From Ligilactobacillus apodemi DSM 16634 = JCM 16172 (GTDB lineage: Bacteria > Bacillota > Bacilli > Lactobacillales > Lactobacillaceae): a DNA stretch of 64,000 bases. Positions 48,073 to 57,626 of this stretch are shown piece by piece (the first letter of the stretch is position 1; every line of letters begins with the position of its first letter). The translations under genes were made by a program, and so were the position numbers. The notes under the pieces were generated by a model. It did not search any database, had not been told where the DNA came from, and saw only the letters and a list, made by a program, of their open reading frames with translations. Location: assembly GCF_001434405.1 (NCBI RefSeq), contig NZ_AZFT01000043.1, positions 40,725 to 104,724 on the forward strand, read 5' to 3'.

Positions 48073-50667
48073 TTATTGTAAAAACTTAGGAATCAAGTAA
48101 TCACGCCGATTCTTAGGCTTAGTTAGACCGGTGTGCTTTTGATTAACGGTCAAGGTGACCAGTAACATTGTGTCAATTAACGAGCTCCGTTTACGGTAAG
48201 CCGTGTATTTCGAACTCCATTTAGTAACATATTTGTTCTTATATGAGCGTAGACCTTGGAAAGCATAAAAACGATCACCATATTCAAAGATGATCCGTGC
48301 AACCCTTTCACCAATAAAACTAAAGCGAGATTCACCCACATTTGAAAGAGGTGCCATCCCCATGTCAAAGTACTCATAGCCTTGTTCTTTACCATACTCA
48401 AATAAACTGATAAAGATCTTATCCATGATTCCAGATGGTGCGTCTTGGCTATGACGCATTAAATCAATCGACAGTGTCTTTTCGTCCATCGGCATCATCG
48501 AAGCAAACGCCACTATCTTACCAGCTTGATCTTTGACCACACAAACTGGCGCTTTTTCAAGATAATCTTTATCAAAGAATCCCAAAGAAAAGCCTTTTTC
48601 GTTTTGTTTGCCTAACCAACTATCAGAAACCTGCTTTAACTCTGCCATCACGGCATCACTATATGGTGGTGTGATAAAAGAAAAATCATAGCCTTCGCGC
48701 TCAAATTTATTCATTAAAGCACGTTGCGCCCGGCGCTTCTTACCTTGCAAGGTAAAATCGCTTAGTTTGATCAAGCCTTCTTCCCCCGTCTTAATGAAGT
48801 CAAAGCCATATTCATGCAAGAGCATCGTAAAGTCTTCATTTATCTCATAGAAGACAAGTTGATAGTCATAATTATCGGCATCATCCATAAAGGCTTGAAC
48901 CGCAGCTTGGAAATATGTTTCGTCTCCGACTGGTTCACCCATGATAATCAATTTATTTGTCTTGATCCGATACATGAAAAAGACCTTATCTTCTCCATCT
49001 TGGCTGTAAAAATAGATATTTTTATCTTGTAAAAAGGCTAAGTGACTTACTTCATTGCCACCAAATTTTTCGATCACATTTTTAACCCGTTCTGCCGAAA
49101 AATCCCAATTTGCCAACAGATCATTGCCACCACAAAGATAATTATTAATCAGTAACAATACTAATGCGGCGATCAATAACCCGATAAAGCCAGAAAACCA
49201 AATGCTTTGTGCGGGAAATAATAAGATCGAAGGAATCCGGTGATGATGAATATAACCCGGGGAATTTATCACCCCAACAATGGCATACAAGAAAAATGTC
49301 CCCACAAAAATCGAGCCATCAACGATTCTTTGCGTGATCGAATAACGTAATTGTTTACGATATAACTCTTTACGTGATAAGATGACCATCACTAAAACGA
49401 CCCCTAAAAAGAGCGCTAAAGTTGGGGTGTACACGCGCCAAAGCGTATTGCCGATTCCGACAAGTAAAATTACCAACGTTGGCCAATAAGCTTTTTTCAC
49501 CTTGGCTTGAATCCCTCGTGCCATCCCTAATAACAGAAAGGCAAAAACAATATCTGTCATTTGATTAATAAACAAAAAGGTATATGGATACAAGTTAGCC
49601 AAAACCGAATTAGAATACGCCCAATTTGGAACCGCTGCTTCTAACAAGAGTAAGATCCCAGAAGTATATAGGAATAATGTTACTAAAAAATGGGCCGTTT
49701 TTTGAAGTAACATTCGAGGAACACCATTTAATTTTTGATTGAATTGCGCCCCCATATAGTGACTAAATAAGCCCACTCCGATTCCAAAAGGAACGATATA
49801 GTAAAATAACCGGAAAAATAGCAACCATACAACAGCTGTTTCGGTGCTGACGCCAAAAGGTAGCAAACCAAGCATCATAAAGACATCAAATGATCCTAGA
49901 CCACCAGGCACCATTGATACGATCCCTAAAACTGATCCCGTAAAATATAGCGCTAAAACTGCTGCATAATTAGTATGTATCCCTAAAATTTTGCCGATCA
50001 ATAAGAAAAAGGCTGCGGCAAAGCCCCATTCAAGTAACGAACCTAAAACTAAGATTATTTCTCGACGCAGTGTTAGGTCCTTGAAAAAATCGCCACGTTT
50101 TATTTTAGTCGTCAAAAATATGATCGGAAAATACAAGCCACCACCGACTAACCAGATCCAATAACGTCGTAAATGAATACCTAAGTCAAGGCCATAGATC
50201 AACCCTAACGAGACCCAACAATAAATTGAAAGTCCAGCCAATAAAAAGAGTGCTATTTTGGAAAGTGCATAAACGACCTGCTTTTTACTAGCATTTTTAT
50301 GATAAAAGTCGGCTCGTAAAGCAGCCCCTAAAAAACCACCAAACCCGGCAATATTTGTGGCAGTATTGGTGATCCAGCCACTGCGCACAATATACCAAGT
50401 ACTGTATTTATCTGGTAAAAATTTTACGATCGAAAAATCATAGATCAACATCGGGCAAACTGCGATCACCCCAAAAATTAGCATAGTTAAAGTGCTTAAT
50501 AGGGACTGATCAGATAAGCCTGCACCAACTTGATACCAGTCGATCTCTCTAAAAATTCGACTAACTTCAACGGTTACAAAGATCACGACTGAAAGCACAA
50601 AAATTAATTTAATAATAGTCGCTCTTTTTTCAACGAAGCTTTTTATCTGTTCAAAGATTTGCTTCAT
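48073..50667 (-). CDS. mprF: Phosphatidylglycerol lysyltransferase / flippase MprF
   Basis: This 864-residue protein has about 14 N-terminal membrane helices (flippase domain, residues 1-510). A cytosolic GNAT-like DUF2156 domain (about 540-850) follows, with GEPVGDETYF, FYEINEDF and YFDMGMAPLSNVGES. It adds lysine (or alanine) from tRNA to phosphatidylglycerol and flips the product, which lowers negative surface charge and protects against cationic peptides. The ATG at 50667 follows GAGGAGGG; longer starts lack a site. It is monocistronic. Confidence 0.93.
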   Translation of the reverse strand: MKQIFEQIKSFVEKRATIIKLIFVLSVVIFVTVEVSRIFREIDWYQVGAGLSDQSLLSTLTMLIFGVIAVCPMLIYDFSIVKFLPDKYSTWYIVRSGWITNTATNIAGFGGFLGAALRADFYHKNASKKQVVYALSKIALFLLAGLSIYCWVSLGLIYGLDLGIHLRRYWIWLVGGGLYFPIIFLTTKIKRGDFFKDLTLRREIILVLGSLLEWGFAAAFFLLIGKILGIHTNYAAVLALYFTGSVLGIVSMVPGGLGSFDVFMMLGLLPFGVSTETAVVWLLFFRLFYYIVPFGIGVGLFSHYMGAQFNQKLNGVPRMLLQKTAHFLVTLFLYTSGILLLLEAAVPNWAYSNSVLANLYPYTFLFINQMTDIVFAFLLLGMARGIQAKVKKAYWPTLVILLVGIGNTLWRVYTPTLALFLGVVLVMVILSRKELYRKQLRYSITQRIVDGSIFVGTFFLYAIVGVINSPGYIHHHRIPSILLFPAQSIWFSGFIGLLIAALVLLLINNYLCGGNDLLANWDFSAERVKNVIEKFGGNEVSHLAFLQDKNIYFYSQDGEDKVFFMYRIKTNKLIIMGEPVGDETYFQAAVQAFMDDADNYDYQLVFYEINEDFTMLLHEYGFDFIKTGEEGLIKLSDFTLQGKKRRAQRALMNKFEREGYDFSFITPPYSDAVMAELKQVSDSWLGKQNEKGFSLGFFDKDYLEKAPVCVVKDQAGKIVAFASMMPMDEKTLSIDLMRHSQDAPSGIMDKIFISLFEYGKEQGYEYFDMGMAPLSNVGESRFSFIGERVARIIFEYGDRFYAFQGLRSYKNKYVTKWSSKYTAYRKRSSLIDTMLLVTLTVNQKHTGLTKPKNRRDYLIPKFLQ

Positions 50668-50757
50668 TTTGCGAAACCCTCCTCTAAATTCATACTTTTT
50701 AATTATACCATAGAAGCTTGATTTCCTGGGTTTTCGATCATTTTCGCGCCATTTACT

Positions 50758-50786
50758 AAAAAAATCGGTCAAATGACCGATTTTTT
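50758..50786 (-). terminator. Terminator after the GST-like gene
   Basis: AAAAAATCGGTC / GACCGATTTTTT is a perfect hairpin between the mprF start and the GST-like stop codon. Confidence 0.85.
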
Positions 50787-50787
50787 G

Positions 50788-51711
50788 TTAAGCTTGCCAA
50801 TTTTCAAGTGGTCCTAACGGAATTATTGGGTGGTAATTATGAACCTTGATCTGTTCAAAATTAACCGTTTCAGCCACCGTTTTTGTCTGATAGAGTCGCC
50901 GTGCATATGCCCATAAATGAGGATAATCTACTAAGCGACGTAAATTGCAGTGGTCGCGCTCATAATAAACAATATCAAATCTAACAAGTGTCGGTAACAA
51001 GCGCCAGTCACTCTCGACAGGAATATCATCTGTCAACAAATATTTCTGCTTACTTAACCGTGACTCTAACTCGTCTAAGACCGAAAATACATTTTTAACA
51101 GCCGTTTCATACGTGGCTTGTGTTTGTGTTTTAGCACTACTTACTTTACTAAGCTGTCCAATCAGTGATTTATCCAAATAGGCATTTAATTCATCGATCT
51201 GTGGACGTAAAGCTTCTGGATAATAGTCGACTTGATCACCCGTTAGCTCATCAAAAGCCGTTTCTAACATACGCATAATATCCGCCGATTCATTATTAAC
51301 GATCTGGTTGGTTTCTTTATCCCATAGAACAGGAACACTTGCGACCCCAGTATAATCCGGTTTTGCTTTTACATAAACACCAGCAATATGTCTTGCATCT
51401 AAGACTGGATCAGCTCCAGCAGAAAATTTCCAACCATCATCGCCTTTGATCGGGTCAGTAACTGAAAGCCCAATGTAGTCTTGCAAACCTTTCAGACTCC
51501 ACATGATCAAAGCGCGACTAGCCCAGGGACAAGCATATGAAACATAAAGCTGATAGCGTCCCTTTTGAGCTTTAAAACCGCCTTTTCCCGTTGGCCCCGC
51601 CGAACCATCAGGTGTGACCCAGTTACGAAAAGATCCATCAGCCTTGATTCCTTCATTTTTCAAAGCGGCTAACGTTTTATCTTGCCATTTTCCTTTTACT
51701 AAGATCCCCAT
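50788..51711 (-). CDS. Glutathionyl-hydroquinone reductase-like protein
   Basis: This 307-residue protein is of the omega-GST/YqjG type. It has the redox motif YVSYACPWASRALIMW (Cys-Pro-Trp), the thioredoxin-fold segment VPVLWDKETNQIVNNESADI and a C-terminal helical domain with LLPTLVRFDIVYYERDHCN. It would reduce glutathionyl- or thiol-hydroquinones in the cytosol; the natural thiol in lactobacilli is uncertain. The ATG at 51711 follows GAAAGGGCG. It is monocistronic. Confidence 0.88.
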   Translation of the reverse strand: MGILVKGKWQDKTLAALKNEGIKADGSFRNWVTPDGSAGPTGKGGFKAQKGRYQLYVSYACPWASRALIMWSLKGLQDYIGLSVTDPIKGDDGWKFSAGADPVLDARHIAGVYVKAKPDYTGVASVPVLWDKETNQIVNNESADIMRMLETAFDELTGDQVDYYPEALRPQIDELNAYLDKSLIGQLSKVSSAKTQTQATYETAVKNVFSVLDELESRLSKQKYLLTDDIPVESDWRLLPTLVRFDIVYYERDHCNLRRLVDYPHLWAYARRLYQTKTVAETVNFEQIKVHNYHPIIPLGPLENWQA

Positions 51712-51801
51712 TTTTTCATCGCCCTTTCTTTTGCAAAGCATACTATACTTAGATTATACAATGAACTTTTAGTAAGCTAAGCACACATTGCTCATGAAAA
51801 T

Positions 51802-51839
51802 AAAAAAAGAGCGTGCCTCGAAATGAGACACGCTCTTTA
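51802..51839 (-). terminator. Terminator after rplL
   Basis: AAAGAGCGTG.CTC / GAG.CACGCTCTTT lies downstream of rplL. Confidence 0.85.
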
Positions 51840-51874
51840 AGAATTAAACTGAAATCAAATCAGCCGAGAAACTC

Positions 51875-52240
51875 TTATTTAAGAGTAACTTTAGCGCCAA
51901 CTTCTTCAAGTTTAGCTTGGATTTCTTCAGCTTCTTCTTTAGCAACGCCTTCTTTGATAACGGAAGGAGCGCCATCAACTAAGCCCTTAGCATCTTTCAA
52001 GCCAAGACCTGTGATATCCTTAACAGCTTTGATAACTTTAACCTTGCCAGCACCTGCGTCTGTCAATTCAACATCAAATTCGCTCTTTTCTTCTGCAGCG
52101 CCTGCAGCTGCACCTGCAGCTGCAACTGGAGCAGCAGCAGAAACACCGAATTCTTCTTCGATAGCTTTTACTAAGTCGTTTAATTCAAGAATGCTAGCTT
52201 CTTTTAAGTCAGCAATGATCTTTTCTGTATCTAAGGCCAT
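51875..52240 (-). CDS. rplL: Ribosomal protein L7/L12
   Basis: This 121-residue protein has the N-terminal dimer domain ([17 protein letters not shown]), an Ala/Gly hinge near residues 38-54 and the C-terminal factor-binding domain ([18 protein letters not shown]). Multiple copies form the ribosome stalk and recruit translation GTPases. The start ATG at 52240 has GGAGG. It is the second gene of rplJ-rplL, 63 bp after rplJ. Confidence 0.97.
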   Translation of the reverse strand: MALDTEKIIADLKEASILELNDLVKAIEEEFGVSAAAPVAAAGAAAGAAEEKSEFDVELTDAGAGKVKVIKAVKDITGLGLKDAKGLVDGAPSVIKEGVAKEEAEEIQAKLEEVGAKVTLK

Positions 52241-52303
52241 TTTAAAATCCTCCATTTTATAGGTAATATTTATATATATATTTATGCGATCAAGACGCGC
52301 GCA

Positions 52304-52807
52304 TTAAGCTGCATCGTCTTCTTTGCTGTCGGCAACTGCCTTGACAGCGTATGCGAAGTTGCGAACTGGTGCTTGCAATACGGAAAGCAACATAGAAAGC
52401 ATACCTTCGCGGTTTGGTAATTTTGCAAGAGCGTGGATTTCTTCCAAGGTAACAACCTTGCCTTCAATCATACCACCCTTGATTTCCAAAGCTTCATGAT
52501 CTTCTGCGAATTTAGATAAGATACGAGCTGGAGCTGTAACATCTTCATCAGCAAAAGCAACAGCAGTAGGACCTGAGAATGTATCATCAAGACCTTCATA
52601 ACCTGCTTTATCAGCAGCACGCTTCAAGTATGTGTTCTTGATAACACGCATTTCAACGCCTGCTTCACGTAATTCTTTACGTAAGTTAGTAACTTCTTCA
52701 ACCGTTAAACCACGGTAGTCAACTACGACAACAGAACTTGCCTTTTCAAATTTTTCAACAACTTCTTCAACGATCGCAGCTTTCTTAGCGATAATTTCTT
52801 TACTCAA
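52304..52807 (-). CDS. rplJ: Ribosomal protein L10
   Basis: This 167-residue protein ([20 protein letters not shown] onward, with [12 protein letters not shown]) is the base of the L7/L12 stalk. I choose the TTG at 52807, because AGGAGG lies 6-7 bases upstream; the GTG at 52816 overlaps that site. It is first in the operon below an L10 leader through which L10 represses its own synthesis. Confidence 0.95.
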   Translation of the reverse strand: MSKEIIAKKAAIVEEVVEKFEKASSVVVVDYRGLTVEEVTNLRKELREAGVEMRVIKNTYLKRAADKAGYEGLDDTFSGPTAVAFADEDVTAPARILSKFAEDHEALEIKGGMIEGKVVTLEEIHALAKLPNREGMLSMLLSVLQAPVRNFAYAVKAVADSKEDDAA

Positions 52808-52844
52808 TTGATTCACCTCCTAGTCGTTGTGTCGAAACTTTTTT

Positions 52845-52945
52845 AAAATAAAAAAGCTCCATGTCCACCAAGACACAGAGAGAATAACCGTACATTACTC
52901 CTCGGCAGGATATTAAGGCTTGCGCCACCTGAGTCTTAGGTAGAA
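52845..52945 (-). promoter_or_regulatory. L10 leader (autoregulatory RNA)
   Basis: On - the segment reads CAGGTGGCGCAAGCCTTAAT then ATCCTGCCGAGG, the conserved core of Firmicute L10 leaders. It is followed by GGAGCTTTTTT, a possible attenuator. L10 binding should reduce rplJL expression. The remaining spacer to the nuclease remnant (52946-53139) is AT-rich with no gene. Confidence 0.85.
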
Positions 52946-53139
52946 TCATATATTGACCTTTAGTATATTATCACGCAATAGGTCGTGCGTCAAGTAAATT
53001 TGCAAAATAAATTTCGAAACTACTTTTAGCCGAAAAATCGTTACTTACAATTACAATGCTTACTTGACCTTTTGGTAGTCCCCAGCATTTAGACAAATTA
53101 CTGCTTCACCTGTTTTTCAATTCTCTAGTACCAGTAGAA

Positions 53140-53960
53140 CTATTTTTTCTCAAACCCTTTTGCGTATGAGAATTTATAACCTGTATCTTTATTTATGCTA
53201 TCCTTAAATCCAATTTCTTGAAAATTAGGGATAAATACATGGAAGTCTTTAAAATCAGTAGTTTTATCAAGTGAAATTGCTTTAATTCTGTTGCCCATAG
53301 GAACCACATCATTTTCATTTCTAAAAATCGCCTCAACTTCATAATAAATTTTAGCGGTGTCTGATTTTTTTAAATAGTTGCTAACTTTATCTTCAAAATA
53401 GAGCTGACCATGATCATTTTTTTATTACAATTTGCACGCTTAAATTGAGTATAAATATTATATTTATTTTTTGTTCCTTTTTTCTCTTTTGTAAATTGTA
53501 CTGGGACGTGTGGAATACAATCAAAAAAATCATAGGCTAGCAGATGTCCCTTATGAATAATATCATTTCCGATATTAATATCTTTATTCTTCGTAACCTT
53601 AACAGGGTATCTTTTATTTTCTATACACTTTTTAGTACTACAAGAAATTGTATTGTGTGAAATTAACCTAGTACTAGGATTTACTAAAGTTACTTTCCAA
53701 CCCAAATTTTTTCCTTCTGGTGAATCCAATTCTTCATTAAATTTCAAATTTTCTATAAAATTTCTATCTGAGTCTAGCAACAACTTATTTTCCATACCCA
53801 ATTCAAAATATCTACCTTTAGAGATATATTCAATTGTTTTTATATCATCTTTTTCAAATAATCTACAAAAATCTTCACTCTCAAACTTACCATCACTAAT
53901 TTCTGCTAGGATCTCACTGACATCTTTTCCAAAACCTATACACTTGATCTCATTTTCCAT
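53140..53960 (-). pseudogene. Nonspecific DNA/RNA endonuclease with frameshift
   Basis: The frame from 53960 holds IIHKGHLLAYDFFDCIPH, close to the DRGH nuclease motif of streptococcal-type nonspecific endonucleases, followed by YTQFKRANCNKK. It breaks at a run of seven A near 53420. One added base continues into DHGQLYFEDKVSNYLKK, KIYYEVEAIFRNENDVVPMG and a C-terminus at 53140, as in that family. Total length would be about 273 residues. There is no signal peptide, so it may be a polymorphic-toxin or intracellular effector. It lies 17 bp after the Fic gene stop. The family call is by motif pattern. Confidence 0.7.
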
Positions 53961-53977
53961 AGTAATTCCCCTTTTTA

Positions 53978-54583
53978 TTATTCCAAATCTTCTGTTTTAT
54001 AAGTGTTATAGCCTTCATAGTAATACGAAACATCAATTCCCTTGAAAAAACTTTCCTTACTCAGATCATCCGTCAAATTATTTTGTAAAAGATATTTAAG
54101 TTCACCAGTCGAAATAGGACTGCGCTTCATCGCATTTAAGTATTCAGTTTTATCGATCTTATTCCAGTCTACGATCTTACCTAATTTAGCTCGTAACAGA
54201 TTATCTAGCCACAAGCGCGTACTACGCCCGTTTCCTTCACGAAAAGGATGCGCAATATTCATATCAGCATACTTATCAATGATTTCATCAAAATTTTCTT
54301 GCGGTAACTTATCAATATACTCCAATGACTGAACTAAAAACATCCGCGGGGCAAAAGCAAAATCATCTTTCGCAAGATTAACATCTCTGATCTTTCCCGC
54401 AAAGTGATAAATATCTTGAAATAAGTACTGATGAATTGCCGCCAATTCCTTAAAGGTCCCTACTTCAAACTCGAAAAGTTTTCCCGTCTCGATCAACTGT
54501 TTAGCTCGCTTTTTAGTCAGCAATTCTTCTTTTAGCTTAAGTTCTGCTTGATTTTTGATGCCCAGTTTATTCTCTAGTACCAT
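53978..54583 (-). CDS. Fic-domain AMP-transferase, autoinhibited class
   Basis: This 201-residue protein carries the full Fic motif HPFREGNGRS (His112) and the flap region DIYHFAGKIRDVNLAKDDF. Fic enzymes usually transfer AMP to a target protein. The C-terminus contains SYYYEG (residues 186-191), which matches the inhibitory (S/T)xxxE(G/N) motif of class III, single-domain Fic proteins. No separate antitoxin is therefore required. It follows hicAB by 34 bp and precedes the nuclease remnant by 17 bp, all on -. Confidence 0.88.
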   Translation of the reverse strand: MVLENKLGIKNQAELKLKEELLTKKRAKQLIETGKLFEFEVGTFKELAAIHQYLFQDIYHFAGKIRDVNLAKDDFAFAPRMFLVQSLEYIDKLPQENFDEIIDKYADMNIAHPFREGNGRSTRLWLDNLLRAKLGKIVDWNKIDKTEYLNAMKRSPISTGELKYLLQNNLTDDLSKESFFKGIDVSYYYEGYNTYKTEDLE

Positions 54584-54617
54584 ATTGATCTTCTCTATTC
54601 TTCCTTGCCCTAGGTTG

Positions 54618-55007
54618 TTAGATATCAGCCAATTTCATCAAAGCTTCAGTCGTAACTCTTGAAACATTTACATTATTTTCCACGGCCCAGTCATTCAAAT
54701 AATCCGGAATAGTAATATTTTTCCTGACTGTTTTTGAATGCCTTTTTAACCATTGTGACATATTTACAGATACAAAAATAACTCGCTCATTTTGTTTTAA
54801 AGACCAATCAGTTGGATCTTGGGGAGTCGGGTAATCTTCACCTGCAATCATCGTTGCAATCGCATCTTCAGCCCAATAAGCAACTTCTGATAAAGTTTCC
54901 CCCTGTGTCACCATCCCTGGAATATTAGGAGATGTAGCAACAAAATAATGTCCATCATCATTATATTCACTAACAATAATCGGATATACTAATCTTTTAT
55001 TTTTCAT
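54618..55007 (-). CDS. hicB: HicB-type antitoxin
   Basis: This 129-residue protein has an N-terminal HicB fold (YPIIVSEYNDDGHYFVATSPNIPG shortened; conserved SPNIPGMVTQGETL) and a C-terminal DNA-binding tail (ITIPDYLNDWAVENNVNVSR), as in long HicB antitoxins. It neutralises HicA and represses the pair. It lies 36 bp after hicA. Confidence 0.9.
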   Translation of the reverse strand: MKNKRLVYPIIVSEYNDDGHYFVATSPNIPGMVTQGETLSEVAYWAEDAIATMIAGEDYPTPQDPTDWSLKQNERVIFVSVNMSQWLKRHSKTVRKNITIPDYLNDWAVENNVNVSRVTTEALMKLADI

Positions 55008-55043
55008 ACTTAATTGAGAAATAACGATAAACCCAAGATTCTA

Positions 55044-55229
55044 TCACTTAAGTCCAGCTTGTTTTAAAATGGCTTCTTGTGTTCCTTTTTTCAGCTCTTT
55101 GGCGAGCACTGGAACTTCAGTCATTCTTCCATCTGGATGAGCAAAGCGTCTATGCCCACCTGTTTTGGAAATTTCGATAAAACCAGCTTGTTTTAATTTT
55201 CGAATCATTTTTTCAGGTTTCATCGTCAT
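55044..55229 (-). CDS. hicA: HicA-type mRNA interferase toxin
   Basis: This 61-residue double-stranded-RNA-binding-fold toxin reads PEKMIRKLKQAGFIEISK, GGHRRFAHPDGRMTEVPV and KKGTQEAILKQAGLK. The catalytic His lies in GGHRR, in place of the usual GSH. The ATG at 55229 has GGAGG about nine bases before it; a TTG at 55235 sits too near. The hicA-hicB order is the usual one. A good start for the whole island operon would lie near 55240-55260. Confidence 0.9.
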   Translation of the reverse strand: MTMKPEKMIRKLKQAGFIEISKTGGHRRFAHPDGRMTEVPVLAKELKKGTQEAILKQAGLK

Positions 55230-55312
55230 TCTCAATCCACCTCCTCATTTTTATACTTATATAATACACATCAAATATCATAAAAACAAATAAGTTGCCC
55301 TAATTTAGCAAC

Positions 55313-55345
55313 AAAAAAAGCCGTGGTCAATTGACCACAGCTTTT
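55313..55345 (-). terminator. Terminator after rplA
   Basis: AAAAGC.GTGGTC / GACCAC.GCTTTT separates rplA from the toxin island. Confidence 0.85.
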
Positions 55346-55362
55346 AAGCGGTAAACTTATTC

Positions 55363-56055
55363 TTATAATGAGTTTACGTCAAGTGTAACACTTGGTCCAA
55401 ATGTTGATGCCAAGGAAACATGCTTGATGTATGTTCCTTTAACAGCAGCTGGACGTAATTTAGCAATTGTATCGTAGATTGCTTGGAAGTTGCCAACTAA
55501 AGCAGCTTCGTCAAATGATACTTTACCAACTGGCACGTGTACGTTACCGTCACGGTCTGTACGGTATGTTACTTGACCGCTCTTAGCGTCAGAAACAGCT
55601 TTAGCAACGTCCATTGTAACTGTACCAGTCTTAGGGTTTGGCATTAAGCCTTTAGGTCCAAGAACACGACCTAAACGACCAACTTGTGCCATCATATCTG
55701 GTGTTGCGATTGCAACGTCAAAGTCCAACCAGCCATCTTGGATACGTGCAACTAAGTCATCGTCACCGACAACGTCTGCACCTGCATCCTTAGCTTCTTG
55801 AGCCTTTGCACCTTTAGCAAATACAACAACTGTTTGTTCTTTACCTGTACCGTTTGGTAAAACTAAAGCACCACGTAATTGTTGGTCTGCTTGTTTTGTA
55901 TCTAAGTTTAAGTTAAATGCTACTTCAACAGTTGCATCAAAGTTAGCAAAGTCGATTTCTTTAACTAAAGCAACAGCTTCGTTAGCTGTATATGCTTTGT
56001 CTGCTTCAACTTTTTTAGCAGCTTCTAAATATTTCTTGCTTTTCTTTTTAGCCAT
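55363..56055 (-). CDS. rplA: Ribosomal protein L1
   Basis: This 230-residue protein begins [16 protein letters not shown] and carries [20 protein letters not shown], the L1 signature. It forms the L1 stalk that guides deacylated tRNA release. The start at 56055 follows AGGAGG. It lies 101 bp after rplK in the usual rplK-rplA operon. Confidence 0.97.
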   Translation of the reverse strand: MAKKKSKKYLEAAKKVEADKAYTANEAVALVKEIDFANFDATVEVAFNLNLDTKQADQQLRGALVLPNGTGKEQTVVVFAKGAKAQEAKDAGADVVGDDDLVARIQDGWLDFDVAIATPDMMAQVGRLGRVLGPKGLMPNPKTGTVTMDVAKAVSDAKSGQVTYRTDRDGNVHVPVGKVSFDEAALVGNFQAIYDTIAKLRPAAVKGTYIKHVSLASTFGPSVTLDVNSL

Positions 56056-56156
56056 TAGTGAGTTCCTCCTTGCAAAATGTGGTCTATCGGATATACCTCC
56101 CACTTGACAGATCTGCTTTCACAGAAGTGTCCGTCTGAGAAGCATGGCCGTAGAAA

Positions 56157-56582
56157 TTAGTCTTCTACAACAAAGCCCATGCTTCGTGCAGTACCTTCAA
56201 TCATGCGCATAGCAGCTTCTACGTCTGCAGCGTTTAGATCTTGCATTTTTGATTCAGCGATTTCCTTAACTTGTGCTTTTGTGACTGTAGCAACTTTGTT
56301 TGTGTTAGGTTCGCCGGAGCCTTTTTCTACACCAGCAGCTTTCTTAAGTAAAACTGCAGCAGGCGGTGTCTTTGTAACGAAATCGAATGAACGATCTTCG
56401 TAAACACTGATAACAACTGGGATGATCATACCAGCTTGGTCAGCTGTACGAGCGTTGAATTCCTTTGTGAATCCCATGATGTTGATACCTGCTTGACCTA
56501 AAGCAGGACCTACTGGTGGAGCTGGAGTTGCTTTACCAGCAGGAATTTGTAATTTAACAACGTTGATTACGTTTTTTGCCAC
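56157..56582 (-). CDS. rplK: Ribosomal protein L11
   Basis: This 141-residue protein has [20 protein letters not shown] in its N-terminal domain and a C-terminal rRNA-binding domain ending near [14 protein letters not shown]. It forms the GTPase-associated centre with L10/L12. Translation starts at GTG 56582 with GGAGG upstream. Confidence 0.97.
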   Translation of the reverse strand: MAKNVINVVKLQIPAGKATPAPPVGPALGQAGINIMGFTKEFNARTADQAGMIIPVVISVYEDRSFDFVTKTPPAAVLLKKAAGVEKGSGEPNTNKVATVTKAQVKEIAESKMQDLNAADVEAAMRMIEGTARSMGFVVED

Positions 56583-56704
56583 GGGTCATTCCTCCTTATT
56601 CCGTGTGTGGTACGGATGGTCAGCATATTTGACCTCCCACGTTAATATGCTAAAAGCATACTTATAAAATATAACACGCTTTTTTGTAAAAAACAATATC
56701 TTAC

Positions 56705-57568
56705 CTAATTTTTTTCAAAGGCTCGTTTAGCTTGCTTACCAAATAAAAACAAACCAATTGCGCGATCAACTTCTTTATTTTCATGTAGCATCGAATGTGA
56801 GGCGTGTTTGGCAGTCACAACTAACTCATAATACGTCTGTGTTCCTAATAAGTAACGCAAGCTTAACGCCGAATCAACTGAGACTGAACCATCTGAAGCC
56901 GTTCCGTTTTTTAAATCCCCTGCAATATTTAAAAAGGCTGTTTCGGGTGAAATAAAGTACCGATGACGTTTGATATTTTTAAAAAGCGGGGTCATATCAA
57001 GGGGACCATACTTAGTTAACGGCCGATATTCGATCTCTTTACCATCGCGCCCAACTTCTTGATCATTAAACGGTACACCTAAAGTCACAACTTTATCAAC
57101 ATGGGACACTTGATTTGAACTACCATACTTACTCAAGTAGTTCAAAACACTGACTCCTCCCATTGAATGGGCGATCACATTGACGTGTTCGATACTGTGA
57201 TGATTTTTCAGACAGTTCATCAAGCGCCACAGCCAATTAGTTTGATGCATGACCGACATGCGATTACTATCAAATAAAACTTGGATCAAAGCGCCTGGGA
57301 CTGCGGGATCACCCCTGATCGCTAATGTTCCATCGGCTTTGATCGTGATCACTGCGCTTTTTTGGCCCCAGCCATAACTTTCAAAGCGCTTGATCATTAA
57401 GCCCGCTGATAGACGCGTCCCCGCATAGCCGTGAATAAACACCGTTGGAACTTGATTTTTTATCGTCAGTTCATTGTTTTTAGCGCTTGGTTGTGCTAAT
57501 TTATGCCATGCTAATGCGCCAATTATGCCACCTGTGGTTAGCAGACCTAAGTTAATTTTTTTTAGCAC
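56705..57568 (-). CDS. DUF915-type alpha/beta hydrolase
   Basis: This 287-residue protein has an N-terminal hydrophobic segment (5-24) that may anchor or export it. The oxyanion region VPTVFIHGYAGTR, the nucleophile elbow AHSMGGVS and a C-terminal His in TAKHASHSMLHEN complete the likely triad. Family members act as esterases, often outside the cell. It starts at GTG 57568 with GAGGTG upstream. It is inserted between nusG and rplK, on the same strand as both. Confidence 0.9.
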   Translation of the reverse strand: MLKKINLGLLTTGGIIGALAWHKLAQPSAKNNELTIKNQVPTVFIHGYAGTRLSAGLMIKRFESYGWGQKSAVITIKADGTLAIRGDPAVPGALIQVLFDSNRMSVMHQTNWLWRLMNCLKNHHSIEHVNVIAHSMGGVSVLNYLSKYGSSNQVSHVDKVVTLGVPFNDQEVGRDGKEIEYRPLTKYGPLDMTPLFKNIKRHRYFISPETAFLNIAGDLKNGTASDGSVSVDSALSLRYLLGTQTYYELVVTAKHASHSMLHENKEVDRAIGLFLFGKQAKRAFEKN

Positions 57569-57586
57569 TTATTTCACCTCATTTAA

Positions 57587-57617
57587 AAAAAGAACCACAG
57601 CGATTGCTGTAGCCCCT
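57587..57617 (-). terminator. Terminator after nusG
   Basis: CTACAGC / GCTGTGG with a T run on - follows the nusG stop. Confidence 0.65.
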
Positions 57618-57626
57618 TTACTTAAA

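Noticed and set aside
53653..54045. A 130-residue frame on + across the nuclease and Fic genes
   Set aside because: It is antisense to two genes with clear domains and shows no features of its own.
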